64,000 nt of DNA from an uncultured Oleiphilaceae bacterium (GTDB lineage: Bacteria > Pseudomonadota > Gammaproteobacteria > Pseudomonadales > Oleiphilaceae): NCBI GenBank assembly GCA_913060665.1, contig CAJXUY010000003.1:62001-126000 (forward strand), read 5' to 3'. Below, piece after piece: positions 19,958-30,395 of the stretch (within the stretch, counting starts at the first letter, position 1; each line of letters begins with the position of its first letter). The notes beneath the pieces were generated by a model. That model did not search any database, was not told the origin of the DNA, and saw only the letters and a list, made by a program, of their open reading frames with translations. Position numbers and translations under genes: made by a program.

Positions 19958-22138
19958 TTAACCTACCAACTTAGCTTTTAACTCAAGGCGACGACGGTGT
20001 AAAACAGGCTCAGTATAACCATTTGGCTGCTTGGTACCCTCTACAACCAATTCAACGGCGGCCTGAAATGCAACGCTATCATCAAAGTTACCCGCCATTT
20101 TGATATAGCTTGGGTCGCTTTCGTTTTGACGATCAACAACACCCGCCATACGCTTTAAGGTTTCCATTACCTGCTCTTCAGAGCAGACGCTATGCCTTAA
20201 CCAGTTTGACATATGCTGAGATGAAATTCGCAATGTTGCACGATCTTCCATTAAGCCTACATCATTAATATCCGGAACCTTTGAACACCCAACACCTGCA
20301 TCAATCCAACGAACAACATAACCCAAAATACCTTGAGCATTGTTATCGAGCTCTTTCTGTATTTCGTCAGCCGTCAATACGCTAGGATCTTCCATCACGG
20401 GGATGTTTAAGATTGAGTCAACTGAAGCATGCTTACGTGTCTTGATTGCATCCTGAGTTTTAAATACGTCCACCTGATGATAGTGAACAGCATGAAGAGC
20501 AGCTGCCGTTGGAGATGGGACCCAAGCAGTGTTGGCACCTGCTTTTGGATGACCGATTTTTTGCTCCATCATCATGCCCATTTCATCAGGAATAGGCCAC
20601 ATACCTTTACCAATTTGAGCGCGCCCTTGCAAACCTGTTTCTAGGCCTGTATCAACGTTCCAATCTTCGTAAGCACTGATCCATTCTTGCTGCTTCATAA
20701 CCGTTTTAGGGATGATTACACCTGCTTCCATTGAGGTATGAATCTCATCACCAGTACGATCCAAAAATCCTGTGTTAATAAAGACAACACGGTCTTTAGC
20801 GGCTCTAATACACTCTTTAAGGTTTACCGTAGTGCGACGCTCTTCATCCATAATCCCCATCTTCATAGTGAAGCGAGGCAGATCTAACGCATCTTCAACA
20901 CGACCAAACAACTCGTTAGCAAACGCTACCTCTTCTGGACCGTGCATTTTTGGCTTAACAATATTTACAGAACCTGTGGTCGAGTTCTTAACAGGCGAGT
21001 TACCTTTAAGGTCGTGAATCGCGATGAGTGTTGTAAACATGCCATCCATGATACCTTCAGGCACTTCATTGCCCTCGTTATCAAGAATCGCAGGATTGGT
21101 CATCAAATGACCAACATTACGAACAAACAACATTGAACGACCTTTGATCGCAAAGGTATTACCGTCAAGCCCTGTGTATTCACGGTCAGCATTCATGGTA
21201 CGGGTAAAGGTCTTACCGCCCTTAGTTACTTGCTCTTCGAGGTTACCCTGCATCAAACCAAGCCAGTTGCTGTAAATCACAACTTTGTCTTCAGCATCAA
21301 CGGCGGCAACTGAATCCTCGCAATCCATAATGGTGGTTAATGCCGCCTCCATTAGGATATCTTTAACGCCTGCTGCATCGGTTTTACCGATTGGGCTTGC
21401 TGCATCAATTTGCAGCTCAAAACGTAAGCCGTTATTTTTAAGAAGAATTCCAGTAGGTGCAGATGCGTCACCTGTAAAACCTTGTAGCTTTTCGTCGTCT
21501 TTCAAACCAATAATAGTGCCATCAGCTAATGTCACTACAAGCTTTCCATCAGCAATCACATACTGAGTGCTATCTTTGTGTGAGCCTGTCGCTAAAGGTG
21601 CCGCCTGATCGAGAAAATCACGCGCATACGCAATAACCTTATTTCCACGAACAGGATTATAACCTTGCCCTTTTTCCGCACCATTATCTTCAGGTATCGC
21701 ATTAGTACCGTAAAGACCGTCGTATAGCGAACCCCAACGAGCATTAGCCGCATTTAGCGCAAAGCGCGCATTCATGACGGGCACTACAAGCTGCGGCCCA
21801 GCCATTTGCGCAATTTCAGGTTCTACATTTAGCGTGGTCGCTTCAAATGCTTCACCTTCAGGTAATAAATACCCGATTTCTTGCAAGAATGCCTTATACT
21901 CAGCTGCATTATGCGCTTGACCTTGGCGTTCTTGGTGGTATGAATCAATTTTTGCCTGAATATCATCACGCTTAGCCAATAATGCTTTGTTTTTAGGTGC
22001 AAGGTCCTTAACGATCGCGGCAAAACCAGCCCAAAATTTATCTACTTCGACTCCAGTTCCCGGAATAGCTTTTTCATTAACAAAGTCATAAAGAACTTTT
22101 GCGACCTGTAGGCCACCAACTTGAACGCGTGCTGTCAT
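19958..22138 (-). CDS. glcB: Malate synthase G
   Basis: GlcB condenses glyoxylate and acetyl-CoA to malate. The 726-residue product has the long G-type architecture: N-terminal [20 protein letters not shown], the TIM-barrel insert domain, and the catalytic C-terminal half with [30 protein letters not shown] and [12 protein letters not shown]. The C-terminal part contains the conserved cysteine-containing GVGCSKVPD. Length and composition are typical of isoform G, and no aceA or glycolate genes lie beside it, so it may serve acetate or glyoxylate metabolism alone. Its promoter is in 22139-22480. Confidence 0.96.
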   Translation of the reverse strand: MTARVQVGGLQVAKVLYDFVNEKAIPGTGVEVDKFWAGFAAIVKDLAPKNKALLAKRDDIQAKIDSYHQERQGQAHNAAEYKAFLQEIGYLLPEGEAFEATTLNVEPEIAQMAGPQLVVPVMNARFALNAANARWGSLYDGLYGTNAIPEDNGAEKGQGYNPVRGNKVIAYARDFLDQAAPLATGSHKDSTQYVIADGKLVVTLADGTIIGLKDDEKLQGFTGDASAPTGILLKNNGLRFELQIDAASPIGKTDAAGVKDILMEAALTTIMDCEDSVAAVDAEDKVVIYSNWLGLMQGNLEEQVTKGGKTFTRTMNADREYTGLDGNTFAIKGRSMLFVRNVGHLMTNPAILDNEGNEVPEGIMDGMFTTLIAIHDLKGNSPVKNSTTGSVNIVKPKMHGPEEVAFANELFGRVEDALDLPRFTMKMGIMDEERRTTVNLKECIRAAKDRVVFINTGFLDRTGDEIHTSMEAGVIIPKTVMKQQEWISAYEDWNVDTGLETGLQGRAQIGKGMWPIPDEMGMMMEQKIGHPKAGANTAWVPSPTAAALHAVHYHQVDVFKTQDAIKTRKHASVDSILNIPVMEDPSVLTADEIQKELDNNAQGILGYVVRWIDAGVGCSKVPDINDVGLMEDRATLRISSQHMSNWLRHSVCSEEQVMETLKRMAGVVDRQNESDPSYIKMAGNFDDSVAFQAAVELVVEGTKQPNGYTEPVLHRRRLELKAKLVG

Positions 22139-22480
22139 TTATCAAAGCCTCGATTATTTGCTTGTATAGTTAACTTGAAACGTTTTATTACTTAACCCTG
22201 CTAAAACGTCTGTATTGATAATAATGCCGATCGAATACGCAACACTACTCAATACCGATCCAATAGGTTTAGGGGGCGAATTTTACACGAAAGTATTCAT
22301 AAATCCTATAGATACAATTAAGACAGAGCGGTACAAATAGATCTACACCATCTCAGACAATCTTTATGGGTTAATTTAGCTATATTGGGCACCCCGAAAC
22401 AAACTAGGAAAACCCGAAACAAAAGAGAAAGAACAACCCAGTAGAAAGGTTGAATAAGGCACAGCAGCACGATGAAAACG
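22139..22480. other. Upstream region of glcB
   Basis: This stretch holds the leader of glcB (minus strand) and ends at the tRNA-Glu terminator. A TATTAT occurs on the minus strand near 22217 but with no suitable -35. I see no gene here. Confidence 0.45.
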
Positions 22481-22516
22481 AAAAAACCCGTATTACGTAT
22501 GCAATACGGGTTTTTA
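22481..22516 (-). terminator. Rho-independent terminator of tRNA-Glu
   Basis: On the minus strand, AAACCCGTATT and AATACGGGTTT form an 11-base stem with a short loop, followed by a T-tract (TTTTTTC). It lies 8 bases after the CCA end of the tRNA. Confidence 0.9.
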
Positions 22517-22523
22517 GAATAAA

Positions 22524-22599
22524 TGGCGTCCCCAAGGGGAGTCGAACCCCTGTTACCGCCGTGAAAGGGCGGTGTCCTAGGCCTCTAGACGATGGGGAC
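22524..22599 (-). tRNA. gltT: tRNA-Glu (anticodon TTC)
   Basis: The minus strand gives a 76-base tRNA beginning GTCCCCATCG, with anticodon loop CTTTCAC (anticodon TTC), TTCGACTCC in the T arm and an encoded CCA. It is nearly identical to E. coli tRNA-Glu. Here it stands alone, not in an rRNA spacer. The symbol follows E. coli usage and is not meant to identify the copy. Confidence 0.96.
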
Positions 22600-22637
22600 G
22601 CAAACAACCAAACGTCTTACTGAGTTAGGAAGCGCGC

Positions 22638-22666
22638 ATTCTACCCGCAGTTTTTTGGTAGGTCAA
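22638..22666 (-). promoter_or_regulatory. Strong sigma-70 promoter of tRNA-Glu with GC-rich discriminator
   Basis: On the minus strand TTGACC is separated by exactly 17 bases from TAGAAT, followed by GCGCGC. A GC-rich discriminator is typical of stringently controlled stable-RNA promoters. The predicted start lies about 30 bases before the mature tRNA. Confidence 0.85.
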
Positions 22667-22784
22667 CCCTCTGTTCACACAGAGACCTTCCACTTCATAT
22701 TTTTTATGTAAACATCTGTCTTTTCAAGACATTAGTCTATACTAACTAATACACATTATTAGATAAGAGAAAACTATAACCAAT

Positions 22785-23570
22785 ATGTCTGCCACGGCTA
22801 TCACCATCATTATTATTCTCATCATTCTGGGATCAATTGCTGTCCTGTTTATTAGTCAGGCCAGAGAGAAAGCACGCATTGAAAAAGTTAGGAAAGCAAA
22901 CTCTTTACAAGACCGGTATCGTCGGGTCCAGCGGCTTATTAATGAAATACCCCCCCAGTACTTAAATAATGAACTGCGAACTATGATTCTTGAGCGTAGC
23001 ATTGAAACGCTAACAGAACTTGCCACCCTAAAATCTGACCCTTCGATACATGCCAATATTCAAAACGACAAGCAAGCTCTTACCACTATTAAAGAATCTA
23101 AAGAAACACCTAAACCCGTTCCGATTAAAGACGAAGCATCAGCAAAAGAAATCAGTAAGCTTCTTGAGTTGCTTTATCGCTTTATAGAGCGACAAAGGGC
23201 CATGAAAAAACTAGATCAAGCAACTAGCAAAAAATACCTTGTGTATATTAGTTACCTCATTTCAAAAGCCAGGGCCGATTTAGCTGTCGTTAAGGCGAAA
23301 GAAGCCCAAAAGAACGGTAAACTGCGGGTTGCCATTCATAACTTTCATAATGCAGTCGCAGAAATGATGCGAATTAAAGAAAACCCACTCGCGGTTAAGG
23401 CAATTAGTAGCTATAAAGTAAAAATAAAGCAGCTCGAAGAAATGGCAGATAAAGAGGGCAAGGATGACCCGATAGATTCAGAAGCAGACAAAGAAGTGAA
23501 AAGTAAAGAATGGGACGACTACCTAGATAAGGATGACGACTGGCAAAAGAAAAACGCCTATGACGATTAA
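22785..23570 (+). CDS. Membrane-anchored coiled-coil protein of unknown function
   Basis: The 261-residue product has one N-terminal hydrophobic helix (residues about 5-25, rich in Ile), then a long, charged, mostly helical body with a basic linker near 100-120 (KETPKPVPIKDEA) and an acidic tail ending DKDDDWQKKNAYDD. The single N-terminal helix with no signal cleavage site suggests an inner-membrane anchor with the bulk in the cytoplasm. It stands alone, with tRNA-Glu divergent upstream and a histidine kinase downstream. I do not recognise a family. The ATG at 22785 has only weak upstream purines. Confidence 0.6.
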   Translation: MSATAITIIIILIILGSIAVLFISQAREKARIEKVRKANSLQDRYRRVQRLINEIPPQYLNNELRTMILERSIETLTELATLKSDPSIHANIQNDKQALTTIKESKETPKPVPIKDEASAKEISKLLELLYRFIERQRAMKKLDQATSKKYLVYISYLISKARADLAVVKAKEAQKNGKLRVAIHNFHNAVAEMMRIKENPLAVKAISSYKVKIKQLEEMADKEGKDDPIDSEADKEVKSKEWDDYLDKDDDWQKKNAYDD

Positions 23571-23748
23571 CCCAGCTAGACAGATTTTACGCACATACGT
23601 ACAATTAATTGAGTAAACGTTCCTATTTGGGTTAAATCGTACCCCTATTGTCAGTACCGCATCTAATTGCTTAACCTCAGAGCGTTAGATTAAGGAATAA
23701 CGCTATGCACTTATGGACGACATCATACACCACAGGATCAACTGTTAA

Positions 23749-26130
23749 GTGAAAATCAACCTATCAAATAGACTGTCATTTAAACTGGCAAGAAATACGG
23801 TTCTGGTTGCACTGGCGTTAGGCATGGTCCTCAATTTGTTCCAGGTACTATTAGATTATCTGAATGAGAAAACAGCATTAGATCAAGATGTTCAAGCGTT
23901 AATTACTATTAGTCACACGCCAGCCTCTCAAATTGCCTACAACATCGACTCCCGACTAGCAGAAGAGCTTCTCGAGGGGCTGCTAAAGCATCCCTCTATT
24001 ATCGAAGCAGAAATTATAGATACCGATAATCGAGTACTGGCTAGAAAACACCGTAAACTAACCAGCTCCTCGTATCGTTGGTTGAGTGATGTATTATTTG
24101 ATCCAACCAGAAACTACACGACCCGTCTAGCAGTACAACAGCTATCCGATATTGATTTGGGGAACCTAAACGTCGTAGTTGACACCTACCCTGCTGGTAC
24201 CGCATTCCTTAAACGAGCGACCTTCACATTGATATCCGGCTTTATTAAGAGCCTCGCATTATCCGCATTATTACTATTCGTATTCTATCTGATGCTCACG
24301 AAGCCCTTATTAAAAGTCATCAATTCGGTCAGTGAGGTAGATCCGGAAACACCTGAGAAAGTTAGACTCCCCGTCCCCAAAGGACACCAATATGATGAAA
24401 TTGGTATTCTAGTTGAAAGTACTAACGATCACCTTCAGACCATAGAACGCAGCCTTCAATTGGTTCGGAAAACAGAATCTCGACTTAAGAATTACTCTGA
24501 GCAATTGGAGCAAATCGTTGAAACTAGAACCCGCGAACTTTCTGATAAAAATGACCAGTTAATTAAGAGCAATCAGGAGCTGGTCGTCGCAAAAGAAGAG
24601 GCTGTAAGAAGAGCAACTGCGCGTGCAGACTTTCTGGCTAATATGAGTCACGAAATACGAACTCCGTTTAACGGAGTGCTAGGCATGATTAGCTTAACGA
24701 TGGAAGAACCTCTCAGTGACCGCCAGAAACGTCAACTTGACGTTGCCTACAACTCCGGTGTCTCGTTACTTGATCTGCTGAACGACATTCTGGATATATC
24801 AAAAGTTGAAGCAGGTAAACTTACGCTCGAAACAATCAGCTTCGACTTTCGACATACGATTGAAGAAGTTGCAAGCCTGCTCGCTCAAAATGCTCACGCC
24901 AAACATATCGACCTTGAACTCGATATTGACCCTGATTTTCCTGACGCAGTGTTTGGAGATCCCACCCGAATACGCCAGATCGTTAGCAATCTAACCGGTA
25001 ATGCCATCAAGTTTACAGAGCATGGCACCGTAACCATCAAGCTATTTAAAGAAAACTCGTACATAGTCGTTCAGGTAATCGATACAGGTATTGGTATTGC
25101 ACCAGATTCTACCGAGAAAATTTTTGCTCCATTCTCTCAAGCATATTCAGACACCACACGAAAATATGGCGGTACAGGTTTAGGGCTGGCTCTTTGCAGA
25201 CAACTGGTGACTCATATGCAAGGTTTTCTCACTGTTGAGTCATTAGAAAGCGAAGGGAGCTGCTTCACCACAAAAATCCCCCTAGAAATCGATATCAATA
25301 CCAAATCGAGCTCCGTTAGCAAAAAATTAAAAGGGTTTGACTACCAGATTATTTACCAAGAATATAACACTCAGTTTGTTCACCTAATTAAGCAGCTTCA
25401 ACACTGGGGGCTAAATATTAAAGCCGTCATGTACTCAGATATTAAAACGCTAACAGCTGATCAGATATCAATTAGTACGCCTGTTAAAACACTGGTATTA
25501 ATAGACGCTCCAGAAGTGTCTAAAATAATAGGGAGTGATATTTCCCACAAGCATATCATTCTGATTTCTGGTAAAAATTTCGCCACAAACAAAGATAGCC
25601 AGCATCGTTTGTTTTACGACACGCATTTACATTCTCCCTACAGTCGCTCCAATTTAGAAAAAACATTATTAAAATCAATCGGCATTAGCACGCCTGCGTC
25701 GCAGACGGTCGCCAATGACAACTCCAAAGCAGGTGAAGGTCATTCGATACTGTTGGTCGAAGATAACCAAGTCAACCAAATGGTTGCTAACGCTATTCTT
25801 ACAAAGCTTGGTTATCAGGTAATGATCGCATTTAACGGTCAGGAAGCCGTTGACCTTATCAAGACAAGCTCATTTGATGCGGTTCTTATGGACTGCCATA
25901 TGCCTATAATGGATGGATACGAAGCGACTCAGTACATTCGTACGAGATTACGCAAAAAGACCCTACCCGTTATCGCAGTTACCGCAAACGTGATGCACGG
26001 GGATCGAGAAAAGTGCTATAGCGCGGGTATGGATGACTACATAACCAAACCTTATGAGCGCCACGTTCTCTTAGAAGTACTCAAAAAATGGATAGATAGA
26101 CCAGAAAGCTCAGACAAGCCGACTGCCTGA
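23749..26130 (+). CDS. Hybrid sensor histidine kinase with C-terminal receiver domain
   Basis: The 793-residue product starts at a GTG. In order: membrane helix (about 15-38), periplasmic sensor (to about 150), second helix (about 158-183), a HAMP-like linker, coiled coil, HisKA with FLANMSHEIRTPFNG (phospho-acceptor His301), HATPase with an N box around IRQIVSNLTGNAIKF and VIDTGIGIAPDS and YGGTGLGLALCRQL, a region of about 120 residues (510-640) that looks like a receiver without the acceptor Asp, and a true receiver with LVEDNQVN and Asp715 in LMDCHMPIMDG. No HPt domain follows, so phosphotransfer must use another protein. The signal is unknown. Confidence 0.9.
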   Translation: MKINLSNRLSFKLARNTVLVALALGMVLNLFQVLLDYLNEKTALDQDVQALITISHTPASQIAYNIDSRLAEELLEGLLKHPSIIEAEIIDTDNRVLARKHRKLTSSSYRWLSDVLFDPTRNYTTRLAVQQLSDIDLGNLNVVVDTYPAGTAFLKRATFTLISGFIKSLALSALLLFVFYLMLTKPLLKVINSVSEVDPETPEKVRLPVPKGHQYDEIGILVESTNDHLQTIERSLQLVRKTESRLKNYSEQLEQIVETRTRELSDKNDQLIKSNQELVVAKEEAVRRATARADFLANMSHEIRTPFNGVLGMISLTMEEPLSDRQKRQLDVAYNSGVSLLDLLNDILDISKVEAGKLTLETISFDFRHTIEEVASLLAQNAHAKHIDLELDIDPDFPDAVFGDPTRIRQIVSNLTGNAIKFTEHGTVTIKLFKENSYIVVQVIDTGIGIAPDSTEKIFAPFSQAYSDTTRKYGGTGLGLALCRQLVTHMQGFLTVESLESEGSCFTTKIPLEIDINTKSSSVSKKLKGFDYQIIYQEYNTQFVHLIKQLQHWGLNIKAVMYSDIKTLTADQISISTPVKTLVLIDAPEVSKIIGSDISHKHIILISGKNFATNKDSQHRLFYDTHLHSPYSRSNLEKTLLKSIGISTPASQTVANDNSKAGEGHSILLVEDNQVNQMVANAILTKLGYQVMIAFNGQEAVDLIKTSSFDAVLMDCHMPIMDGYEATQYIRTRLRKKTLPVIAVTANVMHGDREKCYSAGMDDYITKPYERHVLLEVLKKWIDRPESSDKPTA

Positions 26131-26460
26131 GCATTTATCACTCAGGATAAAATCATCTATACCTGCCCCCCTTCTTAAAAACGCTTCGGTCAATTCAATC
26201 GATACATCAATACGTTACACTACCTCGCATTTGCGTGCCCCCCCCAAACCCTACTGGCATACCAACAGGTTCCCTTTAAATTTCATCTAAAAGCAGCGAT
26301 AGTATGACGTAATGCAATATTTACACGATACAATCAGCTGTAAGACAAAATATTGCGCGATATACTATCGAGTGCTTATAGCCCGTTATTTCAAATAGTT
26401 GTAAGCTTAAACATCGAAAACTCAGGATTGTCACACTTAATTTCAGGTACCTATAACGAT
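26131..26460. other. Gap between the hybrid kinase and menF
   Basis: The stretch is AT-rich apart from an 8-base C run near 26238. The menF frame extends into its last 108 bases from a TTG at 26353, but the ATG at 26461 is the preferred start. I see no clear promoter, no other open frame and no terminator. Confidence 0.4.
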
Positions 26461-27861
26461 ATGACTTCCAGTATCGCCAAGCAACCACTCATAACAAACA
26501 AGCATGAGGGCATTAATCACTCTGCTGCTGATGCCGTGTTTAGGCTATGTGAATTGCTTGAACATACTGTTTTTGAGCCGCATGTTGTGAGTCGCTTAGA
26601 GTGTCCACTACCAAGAATATCGCTATTAACGTGGCTGCAATCTAACAAGGGACACACTAAACACTTCTGGACGAATCGCGAAAAGGACTTCTCTATTGCA
26701 GGCATCGGGTCTGCCTGCACATTAAGTGCATCCAGCCGTGATGATATACCTGCGATTTTTAACCATATGAGCGCCTATGTTGCAGGAAGCAACGCAACAT
26801 TTGTTGGTGGTATAGCGTTTGACGAACAAAGCGTAACCGAACAGTGGCAACAACACCCATACGCAGAGTTTGTATTACCTCAAGTCGAGGTATCATTTAA
26901 AAACGGGGACTACTTTTTAGCCGTTAATGGCTTGCCAGAGTCAAAAGAGGCTAACAGCTTATTACGACGTACCTTAATCAATAGTTTAAAGGCACTATCC
27001 TTCTCGAATAGCCACTCTGATTCAGGTCTTTCACAAACTAGAGTAATTTCTCAAGTACACTCTCCCAATAACAGTGTATGGAATGAGAGGGTGTCTAATA
27101 TACTGGAGGATATAGCATCAAAAGAAGTCAAAAAAGTCGTATTAAGCAGACAGACGACATTACAACTTTCTCAACCAATACCTGGAGAGGCGCTGCTAAA
27201 TGAGTGGAGGCAGTTAGAACACTGCGGATATCTTTTTTTGCTGAAGTCAGGGCCGCACTCATTTATTGGCAACTCACCAGAGTGCCTCTATAAGAAAGAA
27301 GGTAACATACTGTACACTGAAGCGCTGGCTGGGACGGTACCAAGAGGCTGTAATCACCAAGAAGACATAACCTATCAGAAGATATTACGAAATGACCCTA
27401 AAATCCTAAACGAGCACCAGCTGGTCGCTGAATATATTCTTACACAAATTTCCCATTTATCTGAAGTAGAAGACCTCAACCCACCAGTCTCGATAGTAAA
27501 GCTAGCTAATATTCAACACCTTTGTGCCTCATTTAACGCAGTGTTAAACGAGCAAATCACAGATGCTGAAATCGTCCAACATTTACACCCCACTCCAGCA
27601 GTTTGCGGAACGCCTCGTAATAAAGCGACTACCCGCATCCACCAACTGACCGATCACGCTAGAGGGTGGTATTCGGGTATTGTTGGGGTAGTGTCTGAAC
27701 ACCATAGTGAGTTTTGTGTCGCTATTCGTTCAGCGCTGATCAATCAGGACACACTCCATTGTTATGCAGGCGTAGGGCTTGTTAATGGCTCTGAAGCTCA
27801 AGCAGAATGGCAAGAACTCGACGCTAAAATCAAAACAGTCTTACAGCTATTTAACAGATGA
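26461..27861 (+). CDS. menF: Isochorismate synthase MenF
   Basis: MenF converts chorismate to isochorismate, the first step of menaquinone synthesis. The product is about 466 residues from the ATG at 26461; a TTG at 26353 would give 502, longer than the usual 430-460. The catalytic half has SRQTTLQLSQPI, FIGNSPECLYKKEG, ALAGTVPRG, the EHQLV segment, and the C-terminal HPTPAVCGTPRNKA and RGWYSGIVGV, all chorismate-binding family hallmarks. It heads a six-gene operon and its stop overlaps menD's ATG. Confidence 0.93.
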   Translation: MTSSIAKQPLITNKHEGINHSAADAVFRLCELLEHTVFEPHVVSRLECPLPRISLLTWLQSNKGHTKHFWTNREKDFSIAGIGSACTLSASSRDDIPAIFNHMSAYVAGSNATFVGGIAFDEQSVTEQWQQHPYAEFVLPQVEVSFKNGDYFLAVNGLPESKEANSLLRRTLINSLKALSFSNSHSDSGLSQTRVISQVHSPNNSVWNERVSNILEDIASKEVKKVVLSRQTTLQLSQPIPGEALLNEWRQLEHCGYLFLLKSGPHSFIGNSPECLYKKEGNILYTEALAGTVPRGCNHQEDITYQKILRNDPKILNEHQLVAEYILTQISHLSEVEDLNPPVSIVKLANIQHLCASFNAVLNEQITDAEIVQHLHPTPAVCGTPRNKATTRIHQLTDHARGWYSGIVGVVSEHHSEFCVAIRSALINQDTLHCYAGVGLVNGSEAQAEWQELDAKIKTVLQLFNR

Positions 27862-29600
27862 ACTACAAGCTTACGAATATAACCAATATATGGGCTACAG
27901 CTATTATCAACCGCCTAATAGACGGAGGAGTTCGTCATTTTTGCATTGCCCCAGGCTCTCGAAACGCACCCCTGACCCTCGCGTTAGCGGAACAGAACGC
28001 CAAGCATTATGCAATCAACTCCGACACTATTGAACTGCACACGCATTTTGATGAACGAGGCTTGGGGTATTACGCCCTGGGCATTTCAAAAAGTACAGAC
28101 TGCCCGGTTGTGGTAATTACGACCTCAGGCAGTGCTGTTCCAAATTTGCATCCAGCAATAGTAGAAAGCATTCAAACACACATACCTCTTATTGTTATAT
28201 CAGCTGATCGCCCACCAGAGTTATTGTCCTGTGGCGCTAATCAAGCGATTCAACAAAGTAACTTATTTGGCGGCAATGTCATTCATTTTCAGCAATTAGC
28301 TTTGCCTAGCAGGTCTACACCGCTACAAACTGTGCTAAATGACATTGATGCCTGCCTTAACCAAGCCAATGGAATTATCATAGGGGCAGACCGAGGACCG
28401 GTACATATCAACACCCCCTTTCGTGAACCGCTATATGGTAATAGTCAGTTAAGCGATCACAATGACTATATTGATGCCTTACCGGCAGAAAGAAAAAACT
28501 CCCCCCCCCTGCCTCAAATAGAGAGTTATACACCACCCAATATTAATTGGGATAACCGAAGCATTATTATTGCAGGTACTCTGAATCATCAAGAGAGCAA
28601 GAAGGTATTGGCGTTATCACGTGCTACTGGCTCACTCATTCTAGCCGATATCAACAGCCAGTTACGACTTAATAAAACGTCTAATATATTGCATTATTCT
28701 GACTTATTAATGGAAAATACTCAGGCACTCTCATTACTTAAAGGGACTCAACAGGTTATTCAATTTGGGGGAAGAATTACCAGTAAACGCGTCAATCAAT
28801 GGCTAGCAGATTTCCAGGGTGAATACATCATAATTGACACTCATCACGATAAATTGGACCCTCACCATAAAGCGACTCAATATCGTACCGACATCAAACA
28901 GTTTTGCGATCAATACTCTGTCAAGCCACCCATAGAAACCTCCTCAACTAACCGCCAACTGATAACGCTTAGCAACCACATCGATCGATTTATATCGAGT
29001 ACAGTACAGGACGAGTTTAGCGAGCTCTCAGTAGCAAGGAAGATATCTCAACTAATCCCCGAAAACACTGCTCTATTTACCGGTAACAGTTTAGCTATTC
29101 GGCTTATAGATATGTTTTCATCGCCAAAAAGTGCCAACACAATCTATAGTAACCGGGGCGCCAGTGGAATAGACGGTCTGTTAGCCTCCGCGCTCGGCTG
29201 CGGCGTAAAGCATACCGCAGGGATGACATTGCTGATAGGTGACCTTTCACTACTGCACGACTTAAATTCTCTCGCGCTCGCCGCTAAAATATCGACTCCA
29301 TTTATCATAGTAGTACTTAATAATGATGGGGGCGCTATTTTTAATTTGCTACCTGTAGACGACGTTAATGGTGTTAAAGAGTCATTCTTCCAATGCCCCC
29401 ACGGCTTGAATTTTGAAGGAGTGTGTGACATGTTCTCTATTACCTATATACAACCCAAAAACCTAAAACACTTCGAAGCTGATTACCTATCAGCTACCAG
29501 GCATAACCGCTGCACGCTGATAGAGATAGTGGTACCAAATGACCAAGCAACATCACGAATAAAGCAGCTCACTCAACAGGTTGCAACCATTACATGCTGA
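27858..29600 (+). CDS. menD: SEPHCHC synthase MenD
   Basis: MenD is a thiamine-diphosphate enzyme joining isochorismate and 2-oxoglutarate. The 580-residue product has CIAPGSRNAPLTLAL with the conserved SR, the substrate-site TSGSAVPNLHPA, and the ThDP motif beginning GDLSLLHDLN and ending VVLNNDGGAIFNLLP. It overlaps menF by 4 bases and menH by 7. A run of nine C's occurs at 28501-28509, in the linker NSPPLPQ between domains. Confidence 0.95.
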   Translation: MNYKLTNITNIWATAIINRLIDGGVRHFCIAPGSRNAPLTLALAEQNAKHYAINSDTIELHTHFDERGLGYYALGISKSTDCPVVVITTSGSAVPNLHPAIVESIQTHIPLIVISADRPPELLSCGANQAIQQSNLFGGNVIHFQQLALPSRSTPLQTVLNDIDACLNQANGIIIGADRGPVHINTPFREPLYGNSQLSDHNDYIDALPAERKNSPPLPQIESYTPPNINWDNRSIIIAGTLNHQESKKVLALSRATGSLILADINSQLRLNKTSNILHYSDLLMENTQALSLLKGTQQVIQFGGRITSKRVNQWLADFQGEYIIIDTHHDKLDPHHKATQYRTDIKQFCDQYSVKPPIETSSTNRQLITLSNHIDRFISSTVQDEFSELSVARKISQLIPENTALFTGNSLAIRLIDMFSSPKSANTIYSNRGASGIDGLLASALGCGVKHTAGMTLLIGDLSLLHDLNSLALAAKISTPFIIVVLNNDGGAIFNLLPVDDVNGVKESFFQCPHGLNFEGVCDMFSITYIQPKNLKHFEADYLSATRHNRCTLIEIVVPNDQATSRIKQLTQQVATITC

Positions 29601-30385
29601 GGACCCAAGGCAACCCTGATAACCCCCCTATCGTATTTATTCATGGTTTTTTGGGTAATCACTTAGACTGGTCAGCTGTCATCGATGCGCTGTCTCAACA
29701 GTGGTTTTGTCTATCTATAGATCTACCAGGCCACGGAGAGCGGGGAGATTCATTACTGTCTAATAGCGGAGAGTCTGAGTTAAACCTCCTGTTTGATAGT
29801 ATAATAAGCACCATCGACAAACCATTCAATCTGCTCGGTTATTCACTGGGCGGGCGTATCGCAATGTTGCTTGCCCACCAACACCCAGGCTATATACTCA
29901 GCCTAAGTCTAGAGTCATCGCACCCGGGCTTGTTAACCCAGCATGAAAAGCAGAATAGAATTCAGGCAGACAAAAAGTGGGCTAGTCTATTTTTGACCCA
30001 GCCTCTTAACTTAGTGTTAAGAGAGTGGTACCAGCAACCGGTATTTAACTGCCACAACAACAGAAAGCTTCAACAGTTAGTAGAAAGTCATTTGGGTCAA
30101 TCAGGCGCGCAGCTAAGCAAGGCACTTACCGACTATAGCCTTGGTATACAAAAGCCCTATTGGGACTTTCTCTCACAATGGAATAAACCACTACTCTATA
30201 TAAGCGGTAAATATGATGGTAAGTTCTGCTCTATTGGGGCTGACATTAAAAATATTAATCCATACACTCAACATATTACATTAGAGCAGTCAGCGCACAA
30301 CTGCCATGATGATCAACCTCAAGCATTTATAGATACACTATCTCGCTTTCTCAACAATAACCGTTCGCTAACCAGCGCGTATTAA
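29594..30385 (+). CDS. menH: SHCHC synthase MenH (alpha/beta hydrolase)
   Basis: MenH eliminates pyruvate from SEPHCHC to give SHCHC. The 263-residue alpha/beta hydrolase has the oxyanion-region [15 protein letters not shown], the nucleophile Ser in GYSLGGR, a catalytic Asp in GKYDGKF and His in [10 protein letters not shown]. It overlaps menD by 7 bases. The length is as in E. coli and the order menD-menH-menB is conserved. Confidence 0.93.
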   Translation: MLRTQGNPDNPPIVFIHGFLGNHLDWSAVIDALSQQWFCLSIDLPGHGERGDSLLSNSGESELNLLFDSIISTIDKPFNLLGYSLGGRIAMLLAHQHPGYILSLSLESSHPGLLTQHEKQNRIQADKKWASLFLTQPLNLVLREWYQQPVFNCHNNRKLQQLVESHLGQSGAQLSKALTDYSLGIQKPYWDFLSQWNKPLLYISGKYDGKFCSIGADIKNINPYTQHITLEQSAHNCHDDQPQAFIDTLSRFLNNNRSLTSAY

Positions 30386-30395
30386 GAAGGTCTTC

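Noticed and set aside
22404-22607. A minus-strand frame over tRNA-Glu
   Set aside because: It spans the tRNA and its terminator; no coding character beyond this.
26353-26460. An extended menF start at a TTG (26353)
   Set aside because: The extra 36 residues exceed family length and have no homologous look; the ATG at 26461 is preferred, though this is not certain.
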